DNA of 64,000 nucleotides from the NCBI GenBank assembly GCA_964588325.1, contig CAZPOR010000001.1:337266-401265 (forward strand), in the 5' to 3' direction. Made by a program: the position numbers and the translations under genes. The DNA is from Thiovibrio sp964588325 (lineage in GTDB: Bacteria > Desulfobacterota > Desulfobulbia > Desulfobulbales > Desulfurivibrionaceae). Under the pieces are notes generated by a model. That model searched no databases and was not told where the DNA came from. It saw only the letters and a program-made list of their open reading frames with translations. Shown piece by piece: positions 8,581 through 17,308 of the stretch. Each line of letters opens with the position of its first letter. The first letter of the stretch is position 1.

Positions 8581-9873
8581 ATGGGAGAGATTATCGGTGT
8601 GTTGGGCAGAGAGGTTCTGGATTCACGGGGCAATCCCACCGTTGAGGTTGAAGTGTTTCTCGATTCGGGGGTGGTTGGCCGGGCCCTGGTGCCATCCGGC
8701 GCATCCACCGGCACCCGCGAGGCATTGGAGCTTCGCGACACCAAAAAGAAGCGGTATCTCGGCAAAGGGGTGCTCACGGCAGTGGCCAATGTGAACGAAA
8801 AAATCGGCCCGGGCATCATCGGCCTTGATTCCACCCAGCAGGTGATCGTCGATCAGGCCATGCTGTTGCTGGACGGCACCGAGTACAAGAAAAATCTTGG
8901 CGCCAACGCCATTCTCGGGGTTTCCATGGCGGTGGCCAAGGCGTCCGCCGAGGAAGTCGGGCTGCCGCTCTATACCTATTTGGGCGGGGTGAACGGCAAG
9001 GTGCTGCCTGTGCCGATGATGAATGTTTTAAACGGCGGGGCGCATGCCGACAACAACGTGGATATTCAGGAATTCATGGTCATGCCCGCCGGGGCTTCCT
9101 GCTTTGCCGAGGCACTGCGCATGGGGGTGGAAACCTTTCACAGCCTTAAGGGGGTGCTGAAAAAGGCTGGCCTGCAAACCGCCGTTGGCGACGAGGGCGG
9201 TTTTGCCCCTAATCTGCGTTCCAACGAAGAGGCCATGGAATTTTTGCTGGAGGCCATTGTCAGGGCCGGTTACAAGCCGGGCAAGGATATTTTCATCGCC
9301 CTGGATGTGGCTGCCAGCGAGCTGTATGACCCCAAGAAAAAATGCTACGTGCTTGCTGCGGAGAAGAAGGCCAATAAGTCGGCGGACGAACTGATCGCCT
9401 TTTATGAGGCGTGGGTGAAAAAATATCCCCTGGTCTCCATTGAAGACGGATTGGCCGAGGCCGACTGGGCTGGCTGGGGCAAGCTGACCAAGAAACTGGG
9501 GGGGAAGGTGCAGCTTGTCGGAGACGATATCTTTGTCACCAACACCAAGATTCTGGCCAAAGGCATTAAAGAAGATGTGGCCAATTCCATCCTGATCAAA
9601 CTCAACCAGATCGGCACGGTGACGGAAACCATCGATGCCGTGGAAATGGCCCATCGCGCTGGGTATACCTCGGTCATTTCCCATCGCTCCGGTGAGACCG
9701 AGGACACCACCATTGCCGATCTCAGTGTGGCCTTGAATACCGGCCAGATCAAGACCGGCGCTCCTTCCCGCACCGATCGGGTCGCCAAATACAACCAGTT
9801 GCTGCGGATTGAGGAGGAGCTTGGCGCTGCGGGCAGGTATGCCGGCAAAGGCGTTTTGAAATATATTTCTTGA
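8581..9873 (+). CDS. eno: Enolase
   Basis: Interconverts 2-phosphoglycerate and phosphoenolpyruvate in glycolysis and gluconeogenesis. 430 residues, normal length. N-terminal VLDSRGNPTVEVEV and the SGASTG loop close over the substrate. The catalytic and Mg segments VGDEGGFAPN, ALDVAASE, SIEDGLAE and VGDDIFVTN are present, followed by the SHRSGETEDT signature with the catalytic loop. ATG at 8581 (MGEIIGVLG) with GGAGGAAGAG just upstream is preferred over the ATG at 8545. A 63-base gap separates it from pilC. Confidence 0.97.
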   Translation: MGEIIGVLGREVLDSRGNPTVEVEVFLDSGVVGRALVPSGASTGTREALELRDTKKKRYLGKGVLTAVANVNEKIGPGIIGLDSTQQVIVDQAMLLLDGTEYKKNLGANAILGVSMAVAKASAEEVGLPLYTYLGGVNGKVLPVPMMNVLNGGAHADNNVDIQEFMVMPAGASCFAEALRMGVETFHSLKGVLKKAGLQTAVGDEGGFAPNLRSNEEAMEFLLEAIVRAGYKPGKDIFIALDVAASELYDPKKKCYVLAAEKKANKSADELIAFYEAWVKKYPLVSIEDGLAEADWAGWGKLTKKLGGKVQLVGDDIFVTNTKILAKGIKEDVANSILIKLNQIGTVTETIDAVEMAHRAGYTSVISHRSGETEDTTIADLSVALNTGQIKTGAPSRTDRVAKYNQLLRIEEELGAAGRYAGKGVLKYIS

Positions 9874-9924
9874 CAATTATCAGTTGGTTGAACATGTTAT
9901 GAGCCAATAAAGGAGGGTGCCCAA

Positions 9925-10209
9925 ATGACCCTGACAAAAGCGGATCTTGTCCAAAAGGTCTATCAAAATCATAATTTCACCAAGGCCCAGGCTGCCGAGG
10001 CCGTTGAGGCTTTTCTGCGCATTGCCAAAAAATGCCTGAATACCGGTGAGGATCTGTTGATCAGTGGTTTTGGCAAGTTCAACGTGAAAAAGAAAAATGC
10101 CCGGCGCGGGAGAAACCCCCAAACCGGAGATGAACTGATTCTGGAAGCCCGTAAGGTTGTGACCTTCAAGCCCTCCGGACTTCTGCGTTCCAGGATTAAC
10201 GGAGACTAG
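9925..10209 (+). CDS. ihfA: Integration host factor alpha-type HU-family protein
   Basis: A 94-residue DNA-bending protein. The N-terminal LTKADLVQKVY helix pair dimerises; the arm carries SGFGKFNVKKKNARRGRNPQTGDE, with the Arg-Gly-Arg-Asn-Pro tip whose Pro intercalates into DNA in HU/IHF. The SGFG and the ARKVVTFKPS C-terminal part resemble IhfA more than HU, but HU alpha or beta cannot be excluded. RBS AGGAGG lies 9 bases before ATG 9925. It lies 51 bases after eno and is closed by a terminator. Confidence 0.85.
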   Translation: MTLTKADLVQKVYQNHNFTKAQAAEAVEAFLRIAKKCLNTGEDLLISGFGKFNVKKKNARRGRNPQTGDELILEARKVVTFKPSGLLRSRINGD

Positions 10210-10255
10210 CCCCCCTTCTCCCGGGGAGCGTATTTTCGACGCTGACACGTTTCGC

Positions 10256-10308
10256 AAGACGGGTTGTGTTTCCCTTGGCAGCAAGGAGGCAGCCCGTCTT
10301 TTTTTTTA
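10256..10308 (+). terminator. Terminator after ihfA
   Basis: Arms AAGACGGG and CCCGTCTT at 10256-10263 and 10293-10300 followed by eight further T. The large loop holds a small inner hairpin (CCTT/AAGG). Confidence 0.75.
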
Positions 10309-10471
10309 GGAGCCGTGACGAGACAAGCATTGCCGCGCGACCATGTCGTTGCGGTTCCCCTGTCTGGATCATGGTGTTGTAATGTTGCGGTTGTTGTGCG
10401 CAACGGTGAACTTTTTTTCTTGTGCCTCGGGATGCTGTCGCGCGTCCGGCGGGCAGAGAGAGGGAGCGAAT

Positions 10472-11545
10472 ATGGCCTGCGAACAGAAACGTCTTGCGGA
10501 ACTGGCCGCCCTGGTTCAAGGGGAGCTGGTGGGCGATCCCGAGGTGCGCATCGGCGGGGTTGCCGATTTTGACAGCGCCGGGAAGGGCGAGATAACCTTT
10601 GTTGCTGATCTGAAACGCGGGGCCCGGCTCGACGAATGCAAGGCATCGGCGATCATTGTGCCGAATTCTGTTACCGAAATCAGCGTGCCCGCGATCCGGG
10701 TCAGGAATCCCTACCTTGCCGTGGCCCGTATCCATGCCCTGTTTGTCGTGGAACCGTTTGTCGCCACCGGCATCGATGCGCGGGCGGTTGTCGGCCGGGA
10801 TTGCCATATCCCCGCCGAGGTTGCCATCAGCCCCCTGGTCTATCTTGGCGACCGGGTTCGGCTTGGGCAGCGGGTAACGCTTCACCCGGGGGTGGTCGTG
10901 TATGACGACGCAGTTATCGGCGACGATGCGGTGCTCTATGCCAACGTGACGATCGGCTGCGGCTGCCATATCGGAAACAGGGTTGTCATCCACAGCGGAA
11001 CCGTGATCGGCAGCGATGGTTTCGGCTACGCTACTGACCACAACGGGCGTCACGTCAAGCGGCCGCAGGTTGGCGTGGTCCAGATCGATGACGATGTGGA
11101 GATCGGGGCCAATACCTGCATTGACCGGGCCACCTTCGGCAAGACCTGGATCAAGCGGGGGACCAAGATTGATAACCTCGTGCAGCTTGGTCATAATGTG
11201 GTGATCGGGGAGGATGCCATGCTTGTCGCCCAGGTGGGCATGGCCGGCAGCACCACCACCGGCAGGAATGTGGTTTTGGGAGGGCAGGTCGGTCTTGCCG
11301 GACACATCCATCTCGGGGACCGGGTAATGGTTGCGGCCAAATCAGGGGTGCACAACAGCCTGGAACCTGGCGCCATCGTGGCCGGCATTCCGGCCATCCC
11401 CCACAAAACCTGGCTGCGCGCCAGCGCGGCCTATGCGAAACTTCCGGAAATGGTGCGGGAGATGCGGGATTTAAGACGGCAGATTGCCGAGCTGTCCCGG
11501 GCAATGATCCCAGGAGGAGAGGATAGTCCTGAAAACAAAGAGTAA
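10472..11545 (+). CDS. lpxD: UDP-3-O-(3-hydroxyacyl)glucosamine N-acyltransferase LpxD
   Basis: Third step of lipid A synthesis: N-acylation of UDP-3-O-acylglucosamine from acyl-ACP, cytoplasmic. 357 residues. N-terminal uridine-binding domain (LAELAALVQGELVGDPEVRIGGV) followed by a left-handed beta helix of hexapeptide repeats and a C-terminal helix. The catalytic His region reads DHNGRHVKRPQVG; VQLGHNVVIGE and the GGQVGLAGHIHLGDR turn are typical. ATG at 10472 (MACEQKRLAE) after GAGAGAGGGAG is chosen; the upstream in-frame ATG at 10343 would add 43 non-homologous residues overlapping the leader. First gene of lpxD-fabZ-lpxA-lpxI. Confidence 0.95.
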   Translation: MACEQKRLAELAALVQGELVGDPEVRIGGVADFDSAGKGEITFVADLKRGARLDECKASAIIVPNSVTEISVPAIRVRNPYLAVARIHALFVVEPFVATGIDARAVVGRDCHIPAEVAISPLVYLGDRVRLGQRVTLHPGVVVYDDAVIGDDAVLYANVTIGCGCHIGNRVVIHSGTVIGSDGFGYATDHNGRHVKRPQVGVVQIDDDVEIGANTCIDRATFGKTWIKRGTKIDNLVQLGHNVVIGEDAMLVAQVGMAGSTTTGRNVVLGGQVGLAGHIHLGDRVMVAAKSGVHNSLEPGAIVAGIPAIPHKTWLRASAAYAKLPEMVREMRDLRRQIAELSRAMIPGGEDSPENKE

Positions 11546-11619
11546 TGTGCGGCCCGGCCGCCGGATGGCAAAGATGGCCCGGCATCGGCTCGGCCCAGTA
11601 AAACGAGAGGAGAGGTGAC

Positions 11620-12066
11620 ATGGCTTCTGATCTGCAACAGCTTGATATCCTGGAAATCCTGAAGATTTTACCGCACAGGTATCCCTTTCTCATGGTGGAC
11701 CGCATTGTCGAGATGCACCTCGGCGAATCCATCCGAGGGTACAAGAACGTGACCATGAACGAGAACTTTTTCCAGGGGCATTTCCCGTCGCAACCCGTTA
11801 TGCCAGGGGTCTTGATCCTTGAAGGCATGGCCCAGGTCGGCGCGATCCTTGCCTATGTAACCGATCCCGAGGCGGTTGCCAGCAAGCTCGTCTACTTTGC
11901 CGGCCTTGACGGCGTGAAATTCCGGCAAAAGGTTGTGCCTGGAGACCAGTTATATTACGAGCTTTCGGTGAGCAAGCGCAAGGCCAGATTCTGGAAAATG
12001 GACGGCAAGGCCTATGTCGATGGCAAGCTCGTGGCCGAAGCGGAGCTCATGGCGACTTTTGCCTGA
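11620..12066 (+). CDS. fabZ: 3-hydroxyacyl-[ACP] dehydratase FabZ
   Basis: Dehydrates 3-hydroxyacyl-ACP in fatty acid elongation. It competes with LpxD/LpxA for the same acyl-ACP pool, so its place in the lipid A operon balances phospholipid and lipid A synthesis. 148 residues, one hot-dog fold. Catalytic His54 (FQGHFPSQPVMPG) and Glu68 (LILEGMAQ) are present. The start at 11620 has GAGAGGAGAGG just before it. The spacing to lpxD is 74 bases. Confidence 0.97.
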   Translation: MASDLQQLDILEILKILPHRYPFLMVDRIVEMHLGESIRGYKNVTMNENFFQGHFPSQPVMPGVLILEGMAQVGAILAYVTDPEAVASKLVYFAGLDGVKFRQKVVPGDQLYYELSVSKRKARFWKMDGKAYVDGKLVAEAELMATFA

Positions 12067-12130
12067 GCGTCCCCGGAATTCTTTGATCCGTTTGTGATGT
12101 CTCAACCAACCAAACCCAAGCGAAGGCGCA

Positions 12131-12934
12131 ATGAACATACATCCTACCGCAGTTATTGATCCGGAGGCGAAGGTGCATGCCTCCACCACCGTCGGCCCCT
12201 ATGCCGTTATCGAGAAAGGGGTGGAAATCGGCCCCGATTGCGTGGTCTGTCCCCATGCCGTGGTCACGGGCCTTACCACCATCGGCGCCCGCAATACCAT
12301 CGGCTCTTTCGCCACCATCGGCGGGCCGCCCCAGGATCTGAAATATAACAATGAGCCCACCCGGGTGGTCATCGGCGACGATAACCAGATCAGGGAGTAT
12401 GTTTCCATCCACCGCGGCACCCCGGGCGGTCATGGCGTAACCACGGTGGGCAGCGGCAACCTGCTGATGGCCTACACCCACATCGCCCATGACTGCGTGG
12501 TCGGAGACCATGTCATCATGGCCAATGCCGCCACCCTGGGCGGGCATGTCGAGGTCGCCGACCGGGTGATCATCGGGGGGCTTACCGCCGTGCACCAGTT
12601 TGTCCGCATCGGCGAATATGCCTACATCGGGGGCATGTCCGGGCTCAGCAAGGATGTGCCCCCCTATGTGATCATGGCCGGCATCCGCAACCAGATGCGG
12701 GTGACCGGGATCAACCGCATCGGCCTGCGCCGCTCTGGTTTTACCGCCGATGAGATCAAAAAACTTGGGCTGGCGTACAAAATTATCTTCCGCAGCCCGG
12801 AATTGCTCCTCCAGGATGCGCTTGCCAAGACCCTGGAGGAGATTCCCGATTGCGCGCCGGTTGCCAAGCTGGTGAATTTCTTTGCTACCTCGAAGCGCGG
12901 GGCGGTGCGCATGGCCGGTGATGACGAAGAATAG
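12131..12934 (+). CDS. lpxA: UDP-N-acetylglucosamine acyltransferase LpxA
   Basis: First committed step of lipid A synthesis, 3-O-acylation of UDP-GlcNAc. 267 residues: left-handed beta helix with hexapeptide repeats (NIHPTAVIDPEAKV) up to about residue 190, then a helical C-terminal domain. The catalytic His is in AYTHIAHDCVVG (about residue 120), and IHRGTPGGHG matches the acyl-chain loop. The 3' end overlaps lpxI by 14 bases, suggesting translational coupling. Confidence 0.96.
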   Translation: MNIHPTAVIDPEAKVHASTTVGPYAVIEKGVEIGPDCVVCPHAVVTGLTTIGARNTIGSFATIGGPPQDLKYNNEPTRVVIGDDNQIREYVSIHRGTPGGHGVTTVGSGNLLMAYTHIAHDCVVGDHVIMANAATLGGHVEVADRVIIGGLTAVHQFVRIGEYAYIGGMSGLSKDVPPYVIMAGIRNQMRVTGINRIGLRRSGFTADEIKKLGLAYKIIFRSPELLLQDALAKTLEEIPDCAPVAKLVNFFATSKRGAVRMAGDDEE

Positions 12935-13757
12935 CATCGGCATCATCGCCGGCGGCGGCCAGTTCCCGAAACTCTTTGCCGAGGCCGCCAAAAAGGCGGG
13001 GCGCGAGGTGGTGATCGTGGCGCACCAGGGAGAATCCTGGCCAGAGCTCGAAACCGTCGCCGACCGGTTCTGCTGGGTAAAACTCGGTCAGTTGGGGAAA
13101 ATCATCAGTTTTTTCCGGGAGCATGGCGTGACGGAAACGGTTTTTTTGGGCGCTATCACCAAGACCAAGATTTTCAAGGATGTGTGGCCGGACCTCAAGG
13201 GGCTGACCCTGTGGAACAAGATAGACATCCGGCAGGACGACGCGATTCTGCGGGCGGTGGCCGGGGTTCTGGAGCAGGAAGGCATTCACGTTCTGGAGTC
13301 CACCCTCTATCTCAAGGATCTGCTCTTCCCCAAGGGGGTGCTTACCAAGAAAAAGCCCTCTGCCGAACAGGTGGAGGATATCCGTTTCGGCTGGCAGACC
13401 GCCCGGGCCATCGGCGCCCTGGATATCGGGCAGTGCGTCGTGGTCCGGGACCGCACCGTGCTGGCGGTGGAGGCCATTGAGGGAACGGATGCCGCCATCA
13501 CCCGGGGCGGCACGTTGGGAAAAGAAAAGGTCGTGGTCGTCAAGGTGAAAAAGCCGAAGCAGGATTTTCGGTTCGACCTGCCCGCCATCGGCGGAAAAAC
13601 CATCGAGACCATGGCCTCGGTCAAGGGTGCTGTCCTGGCGGTGGAAACCGGGCAGGCCCTGCTTTTTGACCGGGAGGCCGTGATCGAAATGGCGAACCGG
13701 GCCGGAATTGTCGTGGTTGGGGTGGAGGAGTTGCCGGACGGCGCCCTGTCGTTGTAG
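12921..13757 (+). CDS. lpxI: UDP-2,3-diacylglucosamine pyrophosphatase LpxI
   Basis: Hydrolyses UDP-2,3-diacylglucosamine to lipid X and UMP; LpxI (DUF1009) replaces LpxH in many non-gamma proteobacteria. 278 residues, starting SIGIIAGGGQFPKLFAEAAKK, with the C-terminal AVEAIEGTDAAITRGG and KKPKQDFRFDLPAIG segments that mark this family. ATG 12921 lies inside lpxA; the earlier ATG at 12882 is not supported. The palindromic element at 13758 starts one base after the stop. Confidence 0.93.
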   Translation: MTKNSIGIIAGGGQFPKLFAEAAKKAGREVVIVAHQGESWPELETVADRFCWVKLGQLGKIISFFREHGVTETVFLGAITKTKIFKDVWPDLKGLTLWNKIDIRQDDAILRAVAGVLEQEGIHVLESTLYLKDLLFPKGVLTKKKPSAEQVEDIRFGWQTARAIGALDIGQCVVVRDRTVLAVEAIEGTDAAITRGGTLGKEKVVVVKVKKPKQDFRFDLPAIGGKTIETMASVKGAVLAVETGQALLFDREAVIEMANRAGIVVVGVEELPDGALSL

Positions 13758-13889
13758 TAACTGCTCAGCAGCACCACATCTGCTTCGCCGCTACGCTGCT
13801 GTCATCGGCCTGCTCATGTGCAACAGCACACTTCGCAGACCTTTTCCGCGCATCTGTGGCAGCAGCGAAGCGGCGCTGCTGAGCAGTTA
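13758..13889. repeat. Palindromic intergenic element, copy A
   Basis: A 132-base element with perfect 15-bp terminal inverted repeats (TAACTGCTCAGCAGC at 13758-13772 and its complement at 13875-13889). The interior contains ATCTGCTTCGC, CTGTCATCGG, CCTGCTCATGTGCAA and GCATCTGTGGCAGCAGCGA, also found in copies at 29616 and 54946. There is no T-run, no open frame with motifs and no transposase. It begins immediately behind the lpxI stop. The class (REP/BIME-like, non-autonomous mobile element or structured RNA) is undetermined. Confidence 0.85.
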
Positions 13890-13941
13890 CTTGCTGTAGT
13901 TTTTTCGTTATCGATACTCAGTCAGCAGGAAGATACCTCTC

Positions 13942-14841
13942 ATGAAAGCCATGGTTCTGGCTGCGGGCTTCGGAACACGCCTGCGCCCCTATTCCCTGCA
14001 ACGTCCCAAACCGCTGTTCCCGGTGCTTGACACCCCCCTTCTTGCCCATACCCTGGGCCAGCTTCGCCGGAGCGGGGTTGAGGATGTCGTGGTCAATGCC
14101 CACCACCTCCGGGAGCAGATCAGCACTATGCTCCATGGCCAGCGAGATGTTCGAGTTCAGCTCGAACATCTGGAATTGGGGACCGGAGGCGGCCTGCGGC
14201 TGGCGCAAAGCCATTTTGGCGGGTCTCCTTTTCTTGCGGTCAACGGCGATATTGTCCACGATCTTGACCTGGCCGCGGTCCATGGAGCCCATTGCGCCTC
14301 CGGTGCGGAGGTGACCATGGTGCTGCACGACTGTTCCCGGTTCAACACTGTCCGCGTCAATGACCAGGGCAGGATCGTCGGGTTTTCCGGTCCGGCCGGT
14401 GAGGGCGAACGCCTGTTGGCCTTCACCGGGGTGCAGGTCATCAACCCGGCGGTTCTCTCCCTGATTCCCGAGGGCGTTTTTTACAACATCATCGACTGCT
14501 ATGCCGACTTGCTGAAACGCGGCGGCACAATCCAGTCCCTGGTCGTTTCCGGCCATTTCTGGACCGATATGGGCACCCCGGCGGATTATCTGCAGCTCCA
14601 CGAGGATATTGTGCTGAATGGCAAGATGCCCGGATTTTTCCCGGAGCGCGGCGCCTCTCCTTTCTATCTCGCAAACGAGGTGGTGCTCGGCTCCGGGGTT
14701 TCGTTCCACGACTGGGTCGCCATCGGACACGGGGCCGCCATCGGCGAGGGGGCCAGCCTCACCCGTGTCGTGGTCTGGGATGGGGCCAGGGTTGCTCCCG
14801 GCGCCATCGTGGCTGACAGTATCATCACAGGGAGAAGCTAA
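13942..14841 (+). CDS. murU: Sugar-1-phosphate nucleotidyltransferase, MurU-like
   Basis: Transfers a nucleotide to a sugar 1-phosphate. The signature LAAGFGTRLRPYS is at residues 6-18, with KPLFPVLDTP after it and the metal Asp in AVNGDIVHDLD; GTGGGLRLAQ and FYNIIDCYADLLKRGG follow. With the adjacent kinase it matches the amgK-murU pair that recycles N-acetylmuramic acid to UDP-MurNAc. Bacterial MurU is about 225 residues; this protein has 299 because of a C-terminal hexapeptide-like tail (about 240-299, VVLGSGVSFHDWVAIGHGAA). The sugar is therefore not certain and could be mannose or heptose 1-phosphate. GGAAG precedes the ATG. Confidence 0.75.
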   Translation: MKAMVLAAGFGTRLRPYSLQRPKPLFPVLDTPLLAHTLGQLRRSGVEDVVVNAHHLREQISTMLHGQRDVRVQLEHLELGTGGGLRLAQSHFGGSPFLAVNGDIVHDLDLAAVHGAHCASGAEVTMVLHDCSRFNTVRVNDQGRIVGFSGPAGEGERLLAFTGVQVINPAVLSLIPEGVFYNIIDCYADLLKRGGTIQSLVVSGHFWTDMGTPADYLQLHEDIVLNGKMPGFFPERGASPFYLANEVVLGSGVSFHDWVAIGHGAAIGEGASLTRVVVWDGARVAPGAIVADSIITGRS

Positions 14842-14842
14842 G

Positions 14843-15880
14843 GTGTTTACGGATCAGCACAGACAGGCCCTGGGCAGGTTGTTGGCCGCGCAGGGTTTTT
14901 CCCTGGAGATGCAGGCGGCGGAGAAGATGGCCGGGGACGGCTCCGATCGGCAGTTCTACCGGTTCACCGTGGGCGATCTTTCCCTGCTGGCAGTGTTGCC
15001 CGGCGCCGGCCAACCCCAAGGCCTTGCCGAGGCGCGGGCCGCCCATGCAATAGGCTGCCATTTTTTCACCCATGGGGCGCCGGTTCCTCGGATCTACGGC
15101 TTTGCCGGGGAGTGCGGTCTCATCCTCTGCGAGGATCTGGGCGACACCAAGCTCCACGATCTGGTTCTCGAACAGGGCGCGGAATCGCCGGAGGTAGATG
15201 CCTATTACCGGCAGGCCCTTGCCGCCCTGGCTCATTTGCAAACCGAGACGCGCCGAGGGTTTCAGCCGGAGTGGTGCTGGGATACCCCCCGCTATGATCG
15301 CGACCTCATGCTGGCCAGGGAATCCGGCTATTTCCGGAAGGCCCTGTGCGAGGATTTTCTGGGGATGAGCGACTTGCCCCAAGGGCTTGGCCAGGAGTTT
15401 GTCTTTCTGGCGGAGCGGGCCATGCAGGAGCCTGCCGATTTCATCCTGCACCGCGATTTTCAATCGCGCAACCTCATGATCTGCGAGGGAAAAGTCAGAA
15501 TTATTGATTTTCAGGGTGCCAGACTGGGGGCGTTGGGGTATGATCTCGCCTCCCTGCTCATCGATCCCTATGCCGGTTTGTCCCCGCCCCGGCAACAGGC
15601 CCTTCTCTGCTTCTACCTGGATGCGCTCGCCGCTCATATTCCCCTTGACCGGGGGCGATTCATTGAGGGATATTACTACATGACCCTGCAGCGCAACCTG
15701 CAGATTCTGGGAGCTTTTGCCTTTCTTTCCAAGAATAGGGGGAAAGATTTTTTTCGACAGTTCATCACCCCCGCCGCCGCCACCCTTTACGAGCACCTGG
15801 CTGCGCCGCAGGGGCGGGATTTTCCCTCTCTGCGCGCTGTGGTGGAACAGGCGCGAACTCTTCTGGAAGCCGTCGTTTGA
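14843..15880 (+). CDS. amgK: AmgK-like sugar kinase (aminoglycoside phosphotransferase fold)
   Basis: A 345-residue kinase. The nucleotide pocket is formed by GDGSDRQFYRF (31-41), then CEDLGDTKLHDL; the catalytic loop is HRDFQSRN (203-210) and the Mg-binding DFQGARLG starts at 222. AmgK phosphorylates MurNAc or GlcNAc at C1, producing the substrate of the neighbouring nucleotidyltransferase. GTG at 14843 is used, one base after the preceding stop, with GGAGAAG at 14831-14837; a much longer open frame upstream overlaps the previous gene in another frame and is rejected. The tight spacing supports one operon. Confidence 0.75.
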   Translation: MFTDQHRQALGRLLAAQGFSLEMQAAEKMAGDGSDRQFYRFTVGDLSLLAVLPGAGQPQGLAEARAAHAIGCHFFTHGAPVPRIYGFAGECGLILCEDLGDTKLHDLVLEQGAESPEVDAYYRQALAALAHLQTETRRGFQPEWCWDTPRYDRDLMLARESGYFRKALCEDFLGMSDLPQGLGQEFVFLAERAMQEPADFILHRDFQSRNLMICEGKVRIIDFQGARLGALGYDLASLLIDPYAGLSPPRQQALLCFYLDALAAHIPLDRGRFIEGYYYMTLQRNLQILGAFAFLSKNRGKDFFRQFITPAAATLYEHLAAPQGRDFPSLRAVVEQARTLLEAVV

Positions 15881-15964
15881 AAATAGCGTCGCATGCGGCA
15901 GCACAGCTTGCGGCGCGGGTATTTTCTCGCGGCTTCTTAAAACAACACGGACCCCATAACTCCC

Positions 15965-17308
15965 ATGCAAACCCGATATCCCATAGTTGCCCTGGTCGGC
16001 CGGCCCAATGTCGGCAAATCGAGCCTTTTCAACCGGTTCGCCAAGAGCCGCAAAGCCATTGTCGACCCCACTCCCGGTGTGACCCGTGACCGCCATTATG
16101 AGCAGGTGACCATGGAGGAGCGGACTTTTATCCTGGTCGACACCGGCGGCATCGAGGGTGACGGCCGGGAGATGATGGCCGGTTTGATCCGCGAACAGAC
16201 CATGCAGGCCATGCGGGAGGCGGATGTGATCCTCTTCCTGCTGGACGGCAAGGAGGGGGTGCTGCCGGAAGACTACGAGGTGGCGGATTATCTTCGGCGA
16301 GCGGAAAAACCGGTGCATTTTTTGGTCAATAAGGTGGATAGCCCGGAGCTTGAGCAGAAGCTCATTCCCCAATTTTACGAACTGGGAGTGGACGGGCTCT
16401 GGCCGGTTTCCGCGGCCCACGGCTACGGGGTCAAGCCGTTTTTTGAGGCCCTGCTCAAAACCCTGCCGGTTTTTCCCGAATCCGAAGACATCCCTCCGGA
16501 AACCATAAGCCTGGCTTGCCTGGGGCGGCCCAATGTGGGCAAGTCTTCCCTGATCAACAGGCTGGTGGGGGAAGAGCGCATGGTGGTCTCGGATATTCCG
16601 GGCACCACCAGGGATTCGGTGGATACCCTGCTCACCGTTGGCAAGCAGCCGTACCTGCTCATCGATACGGCTGGGATCCGGCGCAAGGGCAAGGTACAGG
16701 AGAAGCTCGAGAAATTCAGCGTGCTCCAGGCCCTGGGTGCTCTGGAACGCTGCGATATAGTGCTGATTCTCATAGATGCGGGGGAGGGGATCACCGAGCA
16801 GGACACCAAGGTGCTGGGCTATGCCTTTGAGCGGGGCAGGGCCTGTATGATCCTGGTGAACAAATGGGATCTGCTCCACGGCGATGCGAAGCGGCAGAAA
16901 CAGTTGATGGAGGAGATTTCCCGGGCCACGAGCTTTGTCGAATATGCCCCGGTGCTCAATATCTCCGCCCTTACCGGCGCAGGGGTGAAGCAGGTGCTGC
17001 CCACGGTGGCGAAGATCTACAAGCAGTATTGTGGCTCTTTTTCAACCGGCAAGATCAACCGGATACTGCAGGATGCGCTGGAGGGGCATAATCCGCCCAT
17101 GCACAAGGGGAGGCGTCTCAAGCTCTACTACACGACCCAGATCTCCACCAAGCCCCCTACCTTTATCGTTTTTGCCAACTATCCCAAGGGGGTGCATTTC
17201 TCCTACCTCCGCTATCTGCTCAACCAGTTCAGGGCCGGGCTCAAGCTGGACGCCATCCCCATCAAGATTATCCTGAAGGAACGGCAACGCAAAGAATATG
17301 GCCAATGA
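15965..17308 (+). CDS. der: Ribosome-associated GTPase Der (EngA)
   Basis: Essential double GTPase for 50S assembly. 447 residues. First G domain: GRPNVGKSSLFNR near residue 12, DTGG, NKVD. Second G domain: GRPNVGKSSLINR near residue 186, DTAGIRRKGK, NKWDLL. A C-terminal KH-like domain ends KIILKERQRKEYGQ. The start ATG at 15965 follows an 84-base gap after amgK. The last 11 bases overlap the histidine kinase gene. Confidence 0.97.
   Translation: MQTRYPIVALVGRPNVGKSSLFNRFAKSRKAIVDPTPGVTRDRHYEQVTMEERTFILVDTGGIEGDGREMMAGLIREQTMQAMREADVILFLLDGKEGVLPEDYEVADYLRRAEKPVHFLVNKVDSPELEQKLIPQFYELGVDGLWPVSAAHGYGVKPFFEALLKTLPVFPESEDIPPETISLACLGRPNVGKSSLINRLVGEERMVVSDIPGTTRDSVDTLLTVGKQPYLLIDTAGIRRKGKVQEKLEKFSVLQALGALERCDIVLILIDAGEGITEQDTKVLGYAFERGRACMILVNKWDLLHGDAKRQKQLMEEISRATSFVEYAPVLNISALTGAGVKQVLPTVAKIYKQYCGSFSTGKINRILQDALEGHNPPMHKGRRLKLYYTTQISTKPPTFIVFANYPKGVHFSYLRYLLNQFRAGLKLDAIPIKIILKERQRKEYGQ

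Noticed and set aside
13758..13899. A small protein gene inside copy A of the palindromic element
   Set aside because: The frame is Cys/Arg-rich and is not kept in copies B and C, whose indels change the frame.
14618..14842. N-terminal extension of the AmgK-like gene
   Set aside because: The frame runs back into murU but these codons are in murU's alternative frame and lack kinase features; GTG 14843 has a good RBS.
14825..16879. Minus-strand open frame of 684 codons
   Set aside because: It covers amgK and der, whose plus-strand motifs are clear. Its translation has no recognisable domain and is typical of the antisense of GC-rich genes.
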